A stretch of 64,000 nt of DNA from UBA11403 sp963784615. GTDB lineage: Bacteria > Pseudomonadota > Gammaproteobacteria > Legionellales > Legionellaceae. Positions 26,924 through 36,515 of the stretch are shown one piece after another (positions within the stretch are counted from its first letter, which is position 1; each line of letters begins with the position of its first letter). The position numbers and the translations under genes are program-made. Below the pieces are notes generated by a model, which was not told the origin of the DNA, ran no database searches, and saw only the letters and a list, made by a program, of their open reading frames with translations. The stretch lies in the NCBI GenBank assembly GCA_963784615.1, contig CAWASG010000003.1, positions 102,326-166,325 of the forward strand, in the 5' to 3' direction.

Positions 26924-29900
26924 GCTTGCTGCTCCAAAACAGGTTCTTTATATGTCAATTTTTGCCCTTCATATAGTGCCTGAAGGATATCCATTATTTC
27001 TTGTGGAGTTAAATCATAAGTTTTGGAAGCCAAAGCTAAAAATGACGCAGTATTTATTGCCGGATATTCTGGTAATTGTTCTAAAACAGCATTCCACTCT
27101 AGCTGTATCTCAGTTTTATTTGAGACAATTACTGCCAGCGTTTCAGCAGCATTTTTTGCCTTCAACGGATCTGTAAAAAGAATGGGTTCCGAATTATCTG
27201 TTTGACAAAGTATAAATTTCCCCAGCTCGTTAAGCTCTGGAACTGCTAAAGCTACTTCAATGTAGTATTGTTCTTTTTGATTTGTGATTTGCTGAGCAAT
27301 ATCCAGGATTGCTAGTTGGACACGGCCAATACCTGCATGAAATGAATTTTTTGAGCCAACACCTAGTTTTTGTGGGTAATGGCGGCTTAAAGTTTGATCC
27401 AGAATCGCTCGAAATAATGCGCTTTTTACTAAACCGGCATCCAAACCGGCACTGGTATTGATGTATGCCTCTTTAATATCTTTTGTTACCAGGTTGTAAA
27501 AACGCATGCGTTTAATGTCGGGCTGAATTTTGTTTTGATTTGCTGGAGGCAAAAAAGATTTAACTCGATTAATAAATTGCCAGGCAATGCATTCTCCTTC
27601 GGCATCGGGATCTGTTGCTATATATATTGCTTCGAGGTCAGGCCAAAGTAGGGATGTCCTTTCATAAATAAGTGCTTCCTTGTCAGATAAGGGTAACCAC
27701 TTGGGTTCTTCCGCTGTTAAAGGATCCCAGTCTGAAGATGAATCAAGTTGGGTTAGATGTCCATTGGTTGCGATTATTTCCAGTTCCATGCCTTGGCCGA
27801 GTGCTTCTTCAAGATGAGCGCGCTTGTTCGGTGATTCAATCAATAACAACCGTCTGGAATTTAATCGTTTACCATGCTGGACAATATGGTAAAAAAGATA
27901 GTCGCTTGGTTTGTTGAGTCGTTGACGGGTCAAGCTCCTTCCGTAATTAACTGATTGCTGATCCAGAGCAATGATGAACACTTCTTTTGCTCGTGAGATT
28001 GCGACATTAATCAGGCTAGTATCTGTATCATAAAAATGGTTTTCAGTTGGAACAGCTGAGTCAACCATTGAAAAAATAACAATAGCCCGTTCTGAGCCCT
28101 GCAGAGAATGAACCGTGCCAATCACCATCTGGTTGGCAAGTGCATTTTTGTCTTTCAAGTTTTCACCAAAAGCCTTGGCAATTTCTTTTTTGATATAACT
28201 AACTTGCCCTTTAAATGGAGTAATAATGGCTACGAGTTCAGCTAGACCTTGCTCTTTGTCAGTATTATAATGCGTTAATATGGAAGATTCGTTTTCTTTT
28301 AACCAGCGAGCTATCCATTCTGTCTCTTTAACATTACATCTGGAACCACTATTAAGTTTTGTTGAGTCTCCCGGTACAACCAGAAAACCTAGAGGTGAAC
28401 GCCATTCTTTTTTGGGTTCTGTTGCAGCGGTCACAACACTTAATGCGCCACAGTAAACCATTTCATTACAAATTTCGATAATAGGGCTTCTGCATCGGTA
28501 GTGATTGGTCAACATTACGCCACGCTCATCTTTATGTTCATCATAAAAAGCTGTAGCAAATTGCGCCATTAACATGATGCTCCCTGTTGACATGAGCAAT
28601 CCCTTTTCTTTCATGTCATCCAAGTTTTGAGCTAGGTTCATTTTTTTGTGAATTAATTTGTCTATTGTGTTTGTAATATTCCATACAGGTTTAAGTTGTT
28701 GAGTATCGCCAACAACAATGGCGCGTTTGGCAAATGCAAACGTGCATGCCCCAATTTCCGAGGTGCCTTGTCCTGCCTCATCAACAATGAGTAAATCTGC
28801 ATAACCATATAGGTAATTGAAAACTCTGTTTTCATCAGCACATTGCATTAATTTGGGGGCAGAATAGCTGGTTGTAACAAATACAGGCGCCAACATCGCC
28901 AGTTCACGAATTCGTTCACCAGAGCTGGGTGTGTAATCTTTATTCTGATATAGTGGTTTTTTATACATCAGATAACGAGCTTCCCAATAACGAGCGCTTA
29001 AATGAAATAGTTTGGGGCGAATATTCGTATCTAGCCAATTTTGTATCGAATCTAAAAAAGATTGATAGACTGTATCAAGGTTAAAATCCTGCCCCTTCAA
29101 AACTAATTGATAAGTATATTCAATTGTTTTAATGAGCTGTTTTGCCCCGTTTCCCTCTAAGCACTCTATTTGAAGCGAGAGTTTTTTTCCTGTCATGTGC
29201 ATCTGATCTAATAACGATAAATAATTTTCTCGGGCTTTTTTCAGCTTTGTTAATAATTGATCATTACGCTTGATATGCATTTCCAGCCGATCTTTGTCAA
29301 TCGTAAGGTCAATCAGTTGTTTTTCTAATTCATCACGTTTTGATTGAATGGCATTGAGAGCGGTGGTAATTGAGTCTTTATCAGAGGGGAATTCAATGCC
29401 GAGTTCACCTAACGATTTCGTTAAAATATTACATTGATCTTCTGACTGTTTTGGTCGAATCAATTGTTTAATAAAATGGATAAATCTGAAGAAAAGGGAC
29501 AAATGGTTTTTCTTTTTTAATTCGTTGGCGGCCTTTTTCAACAGAGACAGCTTGGTTTTAATGTTTTCAATTTGATGATTAACCAGAGCAATATCACCGG
29601 TTGGAGTTTGCATTTCAAGATGTTGTTTTAATACGTCATAGAATACCTTTTCTTCTTTGAAGTTCCAGGCAGAATGTATCAATAAATCGAGACTTGATTT
29701 CCAATTCGTTAATAGAACTGAAATTTCATCCATATCTCGCACAGTATCTTGTATTTTTGTTCTAAATTTCTCAGCTACTGCTGAAATCGTGTCCTTTTGA
29801 TTGAAGAACTCACAGGCAACCGTTAAATAGCAATGCTCAATATAGGGGAAGTTTTTTTCTGCTGCTCCAAAGTCTTTTGTAGCAAAGTCAAAGCTCCATG

Positions 29901-31446
29901 GTTGTTTTGGTGATCGTCGTGTAATCACTTGAAAGTTCTGATATTCAGCGGCTTTAGTTCCAATTGATGCAGGTTGGTACCAGCCATAGGAAATGAGATG
30001 GGGTAACCAACGACTCTCAATACTGACGGGTTCGGTTGTTCGCTCTCCTTCCGTGTTAAAAAGAGAAGGACCTGGAACCGAATCAAAACTGGAAATAATA
30101 TTGGTTACCGCCTGGTTTGTCGCTGCCGTGGCGATTATTATTGGGCATTCCGGAAGTTTATTATCAGAAATTAGAGGCCTTATCCATTCATCCGCTATAA
30201 CGGCGCGTAAAAGGCTTGTTTTGCCTGTACCGGGAGGGCCATTGACAGCTAACAGATTACCATTGTTAACTTTTCTGAATAAGGTTAGTGCAATTCTCTG
30301 AGCAGGATCCAATGGGTAACAACTTCGCTCTTGATGGGTTGCCATATTATCCATATGTCCCAAATAATGGCTTAATTTATCCCAGCTTTGTTTTTCGTTT
30401 TGAATTGAAAAGGGTTTTGGGTGAGCATGAGAAGAAGCTTGAGCGCCCCCGGTTAATTGTCTGAATAATTCGAGGCGTGAACCATTTATGCATTCCCCTC
30501 CACCAATTAATTCTTCATAACATAATCTGATGTTTCTCGTCGCACCGGAAACGGCGCTACCATCAACCAGCTTGAAGCGAACTTGTTTGTTTCGCAGTCG
30601 GGCATAATTTTTCTGATTGATTACAAACGTATTAATCCACCCAGCACAGCCATTTTCTGTTTCAGTTAGTGCGTTGAAACATTGATCCAGAAAATCCAGG
30701 CATTGATGAAGAGATGCATTTGCTGACAGATTAACTTCTGCACCTATCAGTAAATTCTCAAGGGCATTGTCATTGTGTAGCATCAACCCTTCAATTTCAG
30801 CCTCTTCACCCAATAATCGCTGATTAAATAAAGGAATTTCTTTACCCGCTCTTTGCCATTCATAAGGTAGTTTTTGACTTGGGGTATTCGTATCTTCAAA
30901 ACAAATTGTTAATGGGAAAATTAATAGTACAATATTGTTTGAATGATCGGATTGAGAACCGTTTACTGATTCCAGTATCATGATTAAATGGAGAACCGTG
31001 CCTTCTTGAGTATTCTTGTCATCAATATTGGGCAGGTTTTTACATTGAAAGTTATTTAATACATAATCAATTTTATCAAGGGTAAAACTTTGAACACCCG
31101 TTAATTCACTTTCGAGACTTCCATAGCCTTCAAATGCCGTTCTGATCAGACCTTCATGCCAATATTGTAAGATTTCTGTTGCTTCGGATTTATTCGCTAT
31201 ATTACTCGTCGGATCTTTTTTTGTCCCTTTTTTGGATTGTAATGTCTCATTTGAACCATTAGAACTGTCCGCTTTTGGAGCGTTACATGGATTCCCAGTT
31301 TTTAGGCTGTTGTAAAATTTTTCTTTGTGGGATTTTATAAATTCCGCGCAGGCGCTTTTCTCGCTTGTTATATTTTTGGAGAGAGTAAGGTTAAGTTCCT
31401 TCGCGATGTCTTGCGCAAAACGAATTTGCTTTTCAGATGGGTGCAT
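26920..31446 (-). CDS. SF1 helicase fused to the N-terminal half of a type IA topoisomerase
   Basis: A 1,508-residue protein. An N-terminal helical module (PSEKQIRFAQDIAKEL) comes first. Then an Upf1-like SF1 helicase: Walker A VNGPPGTGKTSLL near 402, DLLIVDEAGQG near 889, VVGDTQQLKPVW, and INVAISRAKE near 1152, with a long coiled insert between motifs I and II. From ~1200 a TOPRIM domain follows (LLLIESPNKRAHLEEALG; IATDPDAEGECIAWQ), then domain IV (ALFRAILDQTL; AGIGRVQLAILDIAQ) and the start of domain III (INTASFLALASKTYDLTPQE, LYEGQKLTYKEP). The frame ends where TopA would show its Y-M-R-T strand. Start at the first ATG; no strong ribosome site. I know of no described fusion like it. Confidence 0.85.
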   Translation of the reverse strand: MHPSEKQIRFAQDIAKELNLTLSKNITSEKSACAEFIKSHKEKFYNSLKTGNPCNAPKADSSNGSNETLQSKKGTKKDPTSNIANKSEATEILQYWHEGLIRTAFEGYGSLESELTGVQSFTLDKIDYVLNNFQCKNLPNIDDKNTQEGTVLHLIMILESVNGSQSDHSNNIVLLIFPLTICFEDTNTPSQKLPYEWQRAGKEIPLFNQRLLGEEAEIEGLMLHNDNALENLLIGAEVNLSANASLHQCLDFLDQCFNALTETENGCAGWINTFVINQKNYARLRNKQVRFKLVDGSAVSGATRNIRLCYEELIGGGECINGSRLELFRQLTGGAQASSHAHPKPFSIQNEKQSWDKLSHYLGHMDNMATHQERSCYPLDPAQRIALTLFRKVNNGNLLAVNGPPGTGKTSLLRAVIADEWIRPLISDNKLPECPIIIATAATNQAVTNIISSFDSVPGPSLFNTEGERTTEPVSIESRWLPHLISYGWYQPASIGTKAAEYQNFQVITRRSPKQPWSFDFATKDFGAAEKNFPYIEHCYLTVACEFFNQKDTISAVAEKFRTKIQDTVRDMDEISVLLTNWKSSLDLLIHSAWNFKEEKVFYDVLKQHLEMQTPTGDIALVNHQIENIKTKLSLLKKAANELKKKNHLSLFFRFIHFIKQLIRPKQSEDQCNILTKSLGELGIEFPSDKDSITTALNAIQSKRDELEKQLIDLTIDKDRLEMHIKRNDQLLTKLKKARENYLSLLDQMHMTGKKLSLQIECLEGNGAKQLIKTIEYTYQLVLKGQDFNLDTVYQSFLDSIQNWLDTNIRPKLFHLSARYWEARYLMYKKPLYQNKDYTPSSGERIRELAMLAPVFVTTSYSAPKLMQCADENRVFNYLYGYADLLIVDEAGQGTSEIGACTFAFAKRAIVVGDTQQLKPVWNITNTIDKLIHKKMNLAQNLDDMKEKGLLMSTGSIMLMAQFATAFYDEHKDERGVMLTNHYRCRSPIIEICNEMVYCGALSVVTAATEPKKEWRSPLGFLVVPGDSTKLNSGSRCNVKETEWIARWLKENESSILTHYNTDKEQGLAELVAIITPFKGQVSYIKKEIAKAFGENLKDKNALANQMVIGTVHSLQGSERAIVIFSMVDSAVPTENHFYDTDTSLINVAISRAKEVFIIALDQQSVNYGRSLTRQRLNKPSDYLFYHIVQHGKRLNSRRLLLIESPNKRAHLEEALGQGMELEIIATNGHLTQLDSSSDWDPLTAEEPKWLPLSDKEALIYERTSLLWPDLEAIYIATDPDAEGECIAWQFINRVKSFLPPANQNKIQPDIKRMRFYNLVTKDIKEAYINTSAGLDAGLVKSALFRAILDQTLSRHYPQKLGVGSKNSFHAGIGRVQLAILDIAQQITNQKEQYYIEVALAVPELNELGKFILCQTDNSEPILFTDPLKAKNAAETLAVIVSNKTEIQLEWNAVLEQLPEYPAINTASFLALASKTYDLTPQEIMDILQALYEGQKLTYKEPVLEQQA

Positions 31447-31563
31447 TAAAATCCGTTGAATAATACTTCAAACGTATTCATTTTGAAGTGTCCTAAAGTT
31501 TCGCGACATAATACATAATGGGGCTGTACTTTGCCAGCAGCAGCGTTATATATCGACTAGTGC
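31447..31563. other. intergenic stretch upstream of the helicase-topoisomerase gene
   Basis: About 117 bases between the operon start and the ISAs1 left end. It should carry the operon promoter on the minus strand, but I see no convincing -35/-10 pair. The whole non-coding stretch to 31779 is otherwise ISAs1 leader and the GIY-YIG cassette's left repeat. Confidence 0.3.
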
Positions 31564-31675
31564 CAGGGCAGGATCATCTAAAATTTGAACAGTTAAAAAA
31601 ACCATTTCAATCACACACCTTGTTGTTTTAGAGTAGTTGACTGCTATCTAAAAAAATGTTTAAAGTTACCCCGAT

Positions 31676-32114
31676 CCCGTTCGTGCTGAGGAGGCGCGAA
31701 TACGGACCGATGAAGTGATAAAGAGTCCAACGCGCCGTCTCGAAGCATACACACGGATGGCATCCAACGGAGTTATATTATGTTTTGGGTTTACATTCTT
31801 CAATGTAATGATAAAAGCTATTACACGGGTCACACCGATAATTTAGAAAATCGATTTACACAGCATCAAAATAAAATGATCTCTAGTTGTCACACATGCA
31901 CACGACTGCCTGTTCAATTGATGTACTCACAAGAATTTTCTACGCGAGAAGAAGCACTAGCTGCTGAAAAACAAATACAGGGCTGGAGTCGCAAAAAAAA
32001 AGAAGCTCTCATTAAGGGAGACTGGCAGGCACTATCGGCGCATGCTTCGAGACGGCGCGTTGACCTACCTATCTAACTGCAGCATCTGTGACGCGCCTCC
32101 TCAGCACGAACGGG
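31676..32114 (+). mobile_element. GIY-YIG cassette bounded by inverted repeats
   Basis: A perfect 23-bp inverted repeat (31676-31698 and 32092-32114; core GTGCTGAGGAGGCGCG) surrounds a GIY-YIG gene. An inner 21-bp inverted repeat (31728-31748 and 32042-32062; core CGCCGTCTCGAAGC) lies closer in, its right copy overlapping the gene's 3' end. The arrangement looks like a small self-contained mobile or dispersed unit. How it moves is unknown. Confidence 0.65.
31780..32076 (+). CDS. GIY-YIG nuclease-superfamily protein
   Basis: This 98-residue protein is a single GIY-YIG domain: WVYILQCNDKSYYTGHTDNL has the paired Tyr strands (VYIL...YYTG), LENRFTQHQ has the catalytic Arg region, and STREEALAAEKQIQGWSRKK carries the catalytic Glu. 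Related small proteins are annotated as UvrC-like or UPF0213 endonucleases. It sits between nested inverted repeats, which suggests it cuts or recognises its own cassette ends. The frame is intact, and the last ~14 residues are encoded by the inner repeat. Confidence 0.8.
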   Translation: MFWVYILQCNDKSYYTGHTDNLENRFTQHQNKMISSCHTCTRLPVQLMYSQEFSTREEALAAEKQIQGWSRKKKEALIKGDWQALSAHASRRRVDLPI

Positions 32115-32281
32115 CTCAGAGAAAATTCGGACATTTTTTCTGCTCCTGTTCATTAAATGCGGCATGTGAACGCATTGCATTCATGACATTACTTCATGCT
32201 ATTGAAAATATATCCTCCGCAAGGATCGACAAACTAATTCACCTATGATCTACTACCCACCTTGCTTATCCGGGGATAAAG

Positions 32282-33208
32282 ATGAATAAAGGGTTAATCG
32301 AACATTTTGAAATGTTAACTGATCCACGAGTAGATCGAACCAAACGATATCCATTAATAGAAATTATTTTACTGATTATTGCAGGGACAGTGTCTGGTTG
32401 TGATGGTTGGAAATCACTTAAGGATTTTGGTGAAGCTAAATTAGATTGGCTCAGAAAATTCCTGCCTTATAAAGATGGTATTCCTGTTGATGACACGTTA
32501 GCACGAGTGATGCGTAAAATTGAAACGAAGGAATTTCAAGCCTGTTTTATGAAATGGGTTCAATCTGTATCGGTAGCGACATTGGGGGATGTTGTGGCAA
32601 TTGATGGAAAAACCTTACGTAGGAGCCACAATCGCCGGGATGGAGTTCCCGCGATTCATATGGTGAGTGCCTGGAGTAGTGAAAATGGACTTGTACTTGG
32701 TCAAGAAAAAACAGCAGAAAAAAGTAACGAAATTACAGCCATCCCGCAGCTATTGGATGTACTTGAACTCAAGGGATGCATCGTCACCATCGATGCAATG
32801 GGCTGCCAGACTGCAATTGCTGAAAAAATAATTCAGAAAAAGGCCGACTACATACTTGCTCTAAAAGGGAATCAGGGCAACCTGCATGTCGAGGTTACAG
32901 ATTTTTTTAAAACAGCATTGGCAGCGGACTTCAAGCAAGTACAACATGATTATTTTGAAGAACATGATGCTGGGCATGGGCGTATTGAGTTCCGTCAATG
33001 TTGGGCAATAAAACCATGTGTCGATAGCTTTCCATCGTTTAAAAAATGGTCTGATTTAAAAAGCCTTATAATGATAAAGGCTCGTAGAGAATTTAAAGAC
33101 GGTCTTGCACAAGATACAGAGGATACTCGTTTTTATATTGCATCTATTGCACCGAATGCAGAGAAAACATTAACGGCTGTGCGGCAGCATTGGGGAATTG
33201 AAAATCTG
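32282..33208 (+). pseudogene. ISAs1 transposase, 5' part
   Basis: The first 309 codons of an ISAs1 (H-repeat type) transposase: EHFEMLTDPRVDRTKRYPL, catalytic-region AIDGKTLRRSHN, IVTIDAMGCQTAIAEKI, LALKGNQGNLH and finally VRQHWGIEN. Transposon A enters after GAAAATC. The frame then continues in pieces at 36293-36343 and 39434-39594, and joining all three gives an intact-looking protein of about 378 residues. The original insertion event is therefore older than both transposons. Confidence 0.85.
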
Positions 33209-33380
33209 TGTAATGTCTCGAAAAATATAGCTCTTAACCGAAGTATTTATCTCGCACTATCTTGATCACAAGCCTTGTGATTACGATCAAAAACAATGAG
33301 ATGAAAAATTAATTATGATTAGTGACTGATCAACATGTATTATTGAGTCTCTTACCAAACAATAAAACAAGAGATCAGTC

Positions 33381-33920
33381 ATGGCGCATATTTTCGCAGA
33401 TATTTTATCATTAGTACACTATATTCATATCCAAAGGCATGAGCCTGAGAAGTTAGGCTTAAAAAATTGCCTGTGTTGCGGTAAATCAAACCCTTGGCGA
33501 CATGGTGGTTATTCTCGTGAAGCGGATCGCATTAATCCTTCAAGTACCTCACTAAATCCAGTGTTTATTCAGCGATACTATTGCCCCTGTTGCGACAAAA
33601 CATGTTCAGTCCTTCCGGAATGCATTCCACCGCGTAGATGGTATTTGTGGGATATGCAGCAGATCATTTTTGTATTGTACCTTTCTGGTATGAGCGCTTA
33701 CGCTATATCAAAAACAATGCCGCCTTCACGCCAGACCATAAAGCGTTGGCTGATGCGCTTTGTAGAGCAATTTCGACTTCATAAAGATGCGTTGTGTACT
33801 CATTTTTATGCACTGGGTAGAGCCATAAATATGGCTGACTTTTGGCAAGCAACGCTCCAGAAGATGCGTTTGAGTGAAGCGATGCGCCTTTGCCATGTAG
33901 CCGGAGTTGTTATCCCATGA
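33381..33920 (+). CDS. transposon-encoded zinc-ribbon/HTH protein
   Basis: This 179-residue protein is the first gene of the element. CLCCGKSNPWRHGGYSR and YYCPCCDKTCSVLP supply four Cys pairs or near-pairs for a zinc ribbon. Residues ~95-130 form a helix-turn-helix (MSAYAISKTMPPSRQTIKRW). It is similar in layout to the first gene of the 54.6-58.0 kb transposon. It could be a regulator or an end-binding accessory; the sequence does not decide. It is separated from the transposase gene by 125 bases, so it may have its own promoter. Confidence 0.65.
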   Translation: MAHIFADILSLVHYIHIQRHEPEKLGLKNCLCCGKSNPWRHGGYSREADRINPSSTSLNPVFIQRYYCPCCDKTCSVLPECIPPRRWYLWDMQQIIFVLYLSGMSAYAISKTMPPSRQTIKRWLMRFVEQFRLHKDALCTHFYALGRAINMADFWQATLQKMRLSEAMRLCHVAGVVIP

Positions 33921-34045
33921 ACATATAATCGGTTCAAGCATGAGTTGTGCAATGCTTATGCAAATATGAACCCCACACAGTTTGGTCGTTTCGGTGCCAT
34001 GATTTTACTGATTAACTTCACTCCCCATTAATAGCGGAGAGAAAA

Positions 34046-35398
34046 ATGAGTAAACCTTTACACCCGATGGCTTTGTTTCGCCTGATGGTTCTTGGTCCAC
34101 TAGCGAGCCGCGCTGAACTAAAGCGCGGTGAGGTTAAAAGTATTATCCGAAGTTTGGCTGCCGATCGTTATACTATTCCTGAGTCAAGACGAACGCATAT
34201 CAGTGAAGAAACAATTGCGCGCTGGTACTACGATTGGAAGCGAGGGGGTATCGAAGCACTGAATCCTAAACCGCGCATAGACAAAGGAAGTACACAAATT
34301 TCAGAAACCGTGCAAAGCAGAATTGTGATCCTTAAAAAGGATAAGCCTTCACGCTCAATTAACACTATTATTGGCATGATTGAGCGCGAAGGATTGGTTG
34401 CTAAAGACACATTGGCTCGGGCTTCCGTTCATCGCTTTTTACAACAACAGCACCTGTCAAAACGCATTATACCCAATCAAGACACTATTGAGCGCCGGTC
34501 ATTCGTGGCTGCCCATGCAGGAGATATTTGGCAAGGAGATGTACTTCATGGCCCACGGATACAAACGCCATCAGGCATGCGGAAAACGTACTTGGTTTCA
34601 TTGATTGACGATTCCTCACGTCTTATTACACATAGTGCGTTTTGTCTTGGAGAAACAGCCCTCGATATAGAGGGCGTGCTCAAATCAGCTGTATTGAAAC
34701 GAGGCGTACCGTATAAATTGATTATTGATAATGGCCCTGCATACCGATCCGAGTCATTACAAACTATTTGTGCACACTTAGAGATACGGCTTGTCTATTG
34801 TCGCGCCCGAGAACCCGAGGGCAAAGGTAAGCTCGAACGTTTTCATCGCACATTTAGAGAACAATTTATCGATGAGCTTGATATCGATAAAATTCGTGAT
34901 TTGGGTGATCTTAATGCTCGCCTTTGGGCCTGGATTGAGCATGTTTATCATATTCGTTTGCATGGTGGGTTAGATAAGAAAACACCGCTTGATAGTTGGA
35001 GAGACGACCTGCTTCACGTGCGCCCTCTAACGCCTTATTTCGCCAATAAAATCGATGATATTTTTTACCATCGTGCTGAGCGAGTTGTTCGCAAAGATGG
35101 AACGATCAGTTGGGATGGCAAGATGTTTGAGGTACATCACAACCTTGTCGGTGAGAAAGTGACGTTGGTGTTTAATCCGCACACAAATATTGCTGTTCGG
35201 GTTGAAACAGCCTTCGGTGACAACTTGGGAGCCGCTGTTTTATTAGATTTAGACGCCAATCTTAATCGTAAACGCCAACGACCACATGCAGCACCTTCGC
35301 CTGAAGGAATCCAGCGTGAGCACAATGTCGAATTGGTTTTTGAAGACTATGTCGAGTCCATTGGCACCTTTGCACAAACAACCGGTGAGGACAATTAA
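34046..35398 (+). CDS. DDE transposase of TniA/TnsB/Mu type (copy A)
   Basis: A 450-residue transposase with N-terminal HTH segments (HISEETIARWYYDWKRGGIE; SRSINTIIGMIEREGL). The rve catalytic core has Asp in WQGDVLHG near 164, Asp in IIDNGPAY near 228 and Glu in GKGKLERFHR near 262, followed by a Mu-type C-terminal beta domain. The start ATG follows GGAGAG. The stop is directly followed by the ATPase ATG. Confidence 0.88.
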   Translation: MSKPLHPMALFRLMVLGPLASRAELKRGEVKSIIRSLAADRYTIPESRRTHISEETIARWYYDWKRGGIEALNPKPRIDKGSTQISETVQSRIVILKKDKPSRSINTIIGMIEREGLVAKDTLARASVHRFLQQQHLSKRIIPNQDTIERRSFVAAHAGDIWQGDVLHGPRIQTPSGMRKTYLVSLIDDSSRLITHSAFCLGETALDIEGVLKSAVLKRGVPYKLIIDNGPAYRSESLQTICAHLEIRLVYCRAREPEGKGKLERFHRTFREQFIDELDIDKIRDLGDLNARLWAWIEHVYHIRLHGGLDKKTPLDSWRDDLLHVRPLTPYFANKIDDIFYHRAERVVRKDGTISWDGKMFEVHHNLVGEKVTLVFNPHTNIAVRVETAFGDNLGAAVLLDLDANLNRKRQRPHAAPSPEGIQREHNVELVFEDYVESIGTFAQTTGEDN

Positions 35399-36199
35399 AT
35401 GTACCAATCATTTTTTGGTTTAACCCAAGCCCCCTTAGGAAAAAAAAGTATCCAATTATGGGATAACGCCCAGCTTGCAGGCCTTGCTCAACAGTTTAAT
35501 TGGCTTCTTCAATCACCTGGCGTTGGATTACTCACAGCAGAGCCTGGACTTGGGAAAACGGCTGCACTTCGACAACTAACCAGCACTTTAAACCCACATC
35601 AATACAGCGTTTTCTACATCGCCGAGACAGATTTTGGTCGACTGGATTTTTATCGTCAAATGGCGCTGATACTTGGACTTGCTTCTTCTTATCGTCGTGC
35701 TCAGTTATGGCGTGATATTAAGGAGTACATCATTCACTTGGCTACTCAAAAGAACATTATGCCAGTATTCATTATTGATGAAGCACAAAATCTTCCATCT
35801 GAATTTTTTCGTGATTTCCCAGCTTTCCTCAATTTTGTCTTTGATTCCAAAGACTACATGACCGTTTGGTTGGTAGGCCACCCGGAGCTCGCTCGCGAGA
35901 TAGGGAAACCCGCTAATGCTGCATTAGAATCTCGGATCCAAGCACGTTGTGAACTGAAGCCAATTCTTGAGCGCGATGCATTTAAGCAGCTTATTGAACA
36001 TGGTTTTTCTCAGGCTGGATGTACGCATCAGTTGTTGTCCGACTCAGCTCTTGAGCTGCTCCGAATGTCCTCAAAAGGTAATCCAAGACAAGCACATAAA
36101 CTCATTGTTACATCACTGCGATTGGCTACTGATAAAAAAATCAATCATCTACCAGATGATATCATCAAGGAGGCCATCGCTCTGTTGAAACAAATTTAA
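35399..36199 (+). CDS. ExeA/TniB/TnsC-like transposition ATPase (copy A)
   Basis: Identical to the protein at 745-1545, with Walker A near residue 50 and Walker B FIIDEAQN near 125. It most probably directs target choice. All four copies in the window sit inside other transposable elements, which may reflect its specificity. Confidence 0.85.
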   Translation: MYQSFFGLTQAPLGKKSIQLWDNAQLAGLAQQFNWLLQSPGVGLLTAEPGLGKTAALRQLTSTLNPHQYSVFYIAETDFGRLDFYRQMALILGLASSYRRAQLWRDIKEYIIHLATQKNIMPVFIIDEAQNLPSEFFRDFPAFLNFVFDSKDYMTVWLVGHPELAREIGKPANAALESRIQARCELKPILERDAFKQLIEHGFSQAGCTHQLLSDSALELLRMSSKGNPRQAHKLIVTSLRLATDKKINHLPDDIIKEAIALLKQI

Positions 36200-36204
36200 A
36201 AATA

Positions 36205-36238
36205 AAAGCTCCCCAAGGTGCTTGCCTTGGGGAGCTTT
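36205..36238 (+). terminator. hairpin after transposon A ATPase gene
   Basis: Same 14-bp stem as at 1551-1584, 6 bases past the stop codon. Confidence 0.6.
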
Positions 36239-36292
36239 GTCTCAGGTTAATTAAATAGGGACGAGATATGTAAATTAGAGTGAGACGTTACA

Positions 36293-36343
36293 ATCAGCTT
36301 CACTGGACGCTTGATATGACTTTCAGAGAAGATGAGTCGCGCA
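36293..36343 (+). pseudogene. ISAs1 transposase, middle fragment between transposons A and B
   Basis: Fifty-one bases encode QLHWTLDMTFREDESR in the frame that continues from 33208. This is the conserved ISAs1 segment after HWGIEN. It is the only DNA separating transposons A and B. Confidence 0.85.
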
Positions 36344-36515
36344 TGTAATGTCTCGAAAAATATAGTTCTTAACTGAAGAATTTATCTCGCACTATCTTGA
36401 TCACAAGCCTAATCACTACTATCAAAAACAATGAGATAAAAAATTAATTATGATTAGTGACTGATCAACATGTATCATTGAGTCTCTTACAAAACAAGAA
36501 AACAAGAGATCAGTC

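Larger units (their letters stand above)
33209..36292 (+). mobile_element. TniA/ExeA-type transposon, copy A (3,084 bp)
   Basis: Left end TGTAATGTCTCGAAAAATAT and right end (inverse) TGTAACGTCTCACTCTAATT form TG...CA inverted termini. The flanks ATCTG (left) and ATCAG (right) are a 5-bp target duplication with one mismatch. Three genes lie inside: zinc-ribbon/HTH protein, DDE transposase and AAA+ ATPase. It is inserted in the ISAs1 transposase gene. Confidence 0.9.

Noticed and set aside
26920..31446. Reverse gyrase
   Set aside because: The helicase is SF1 with long inserts and not the SF2 latch-type domain, and the topoisomerase half is incomplete in this gene.
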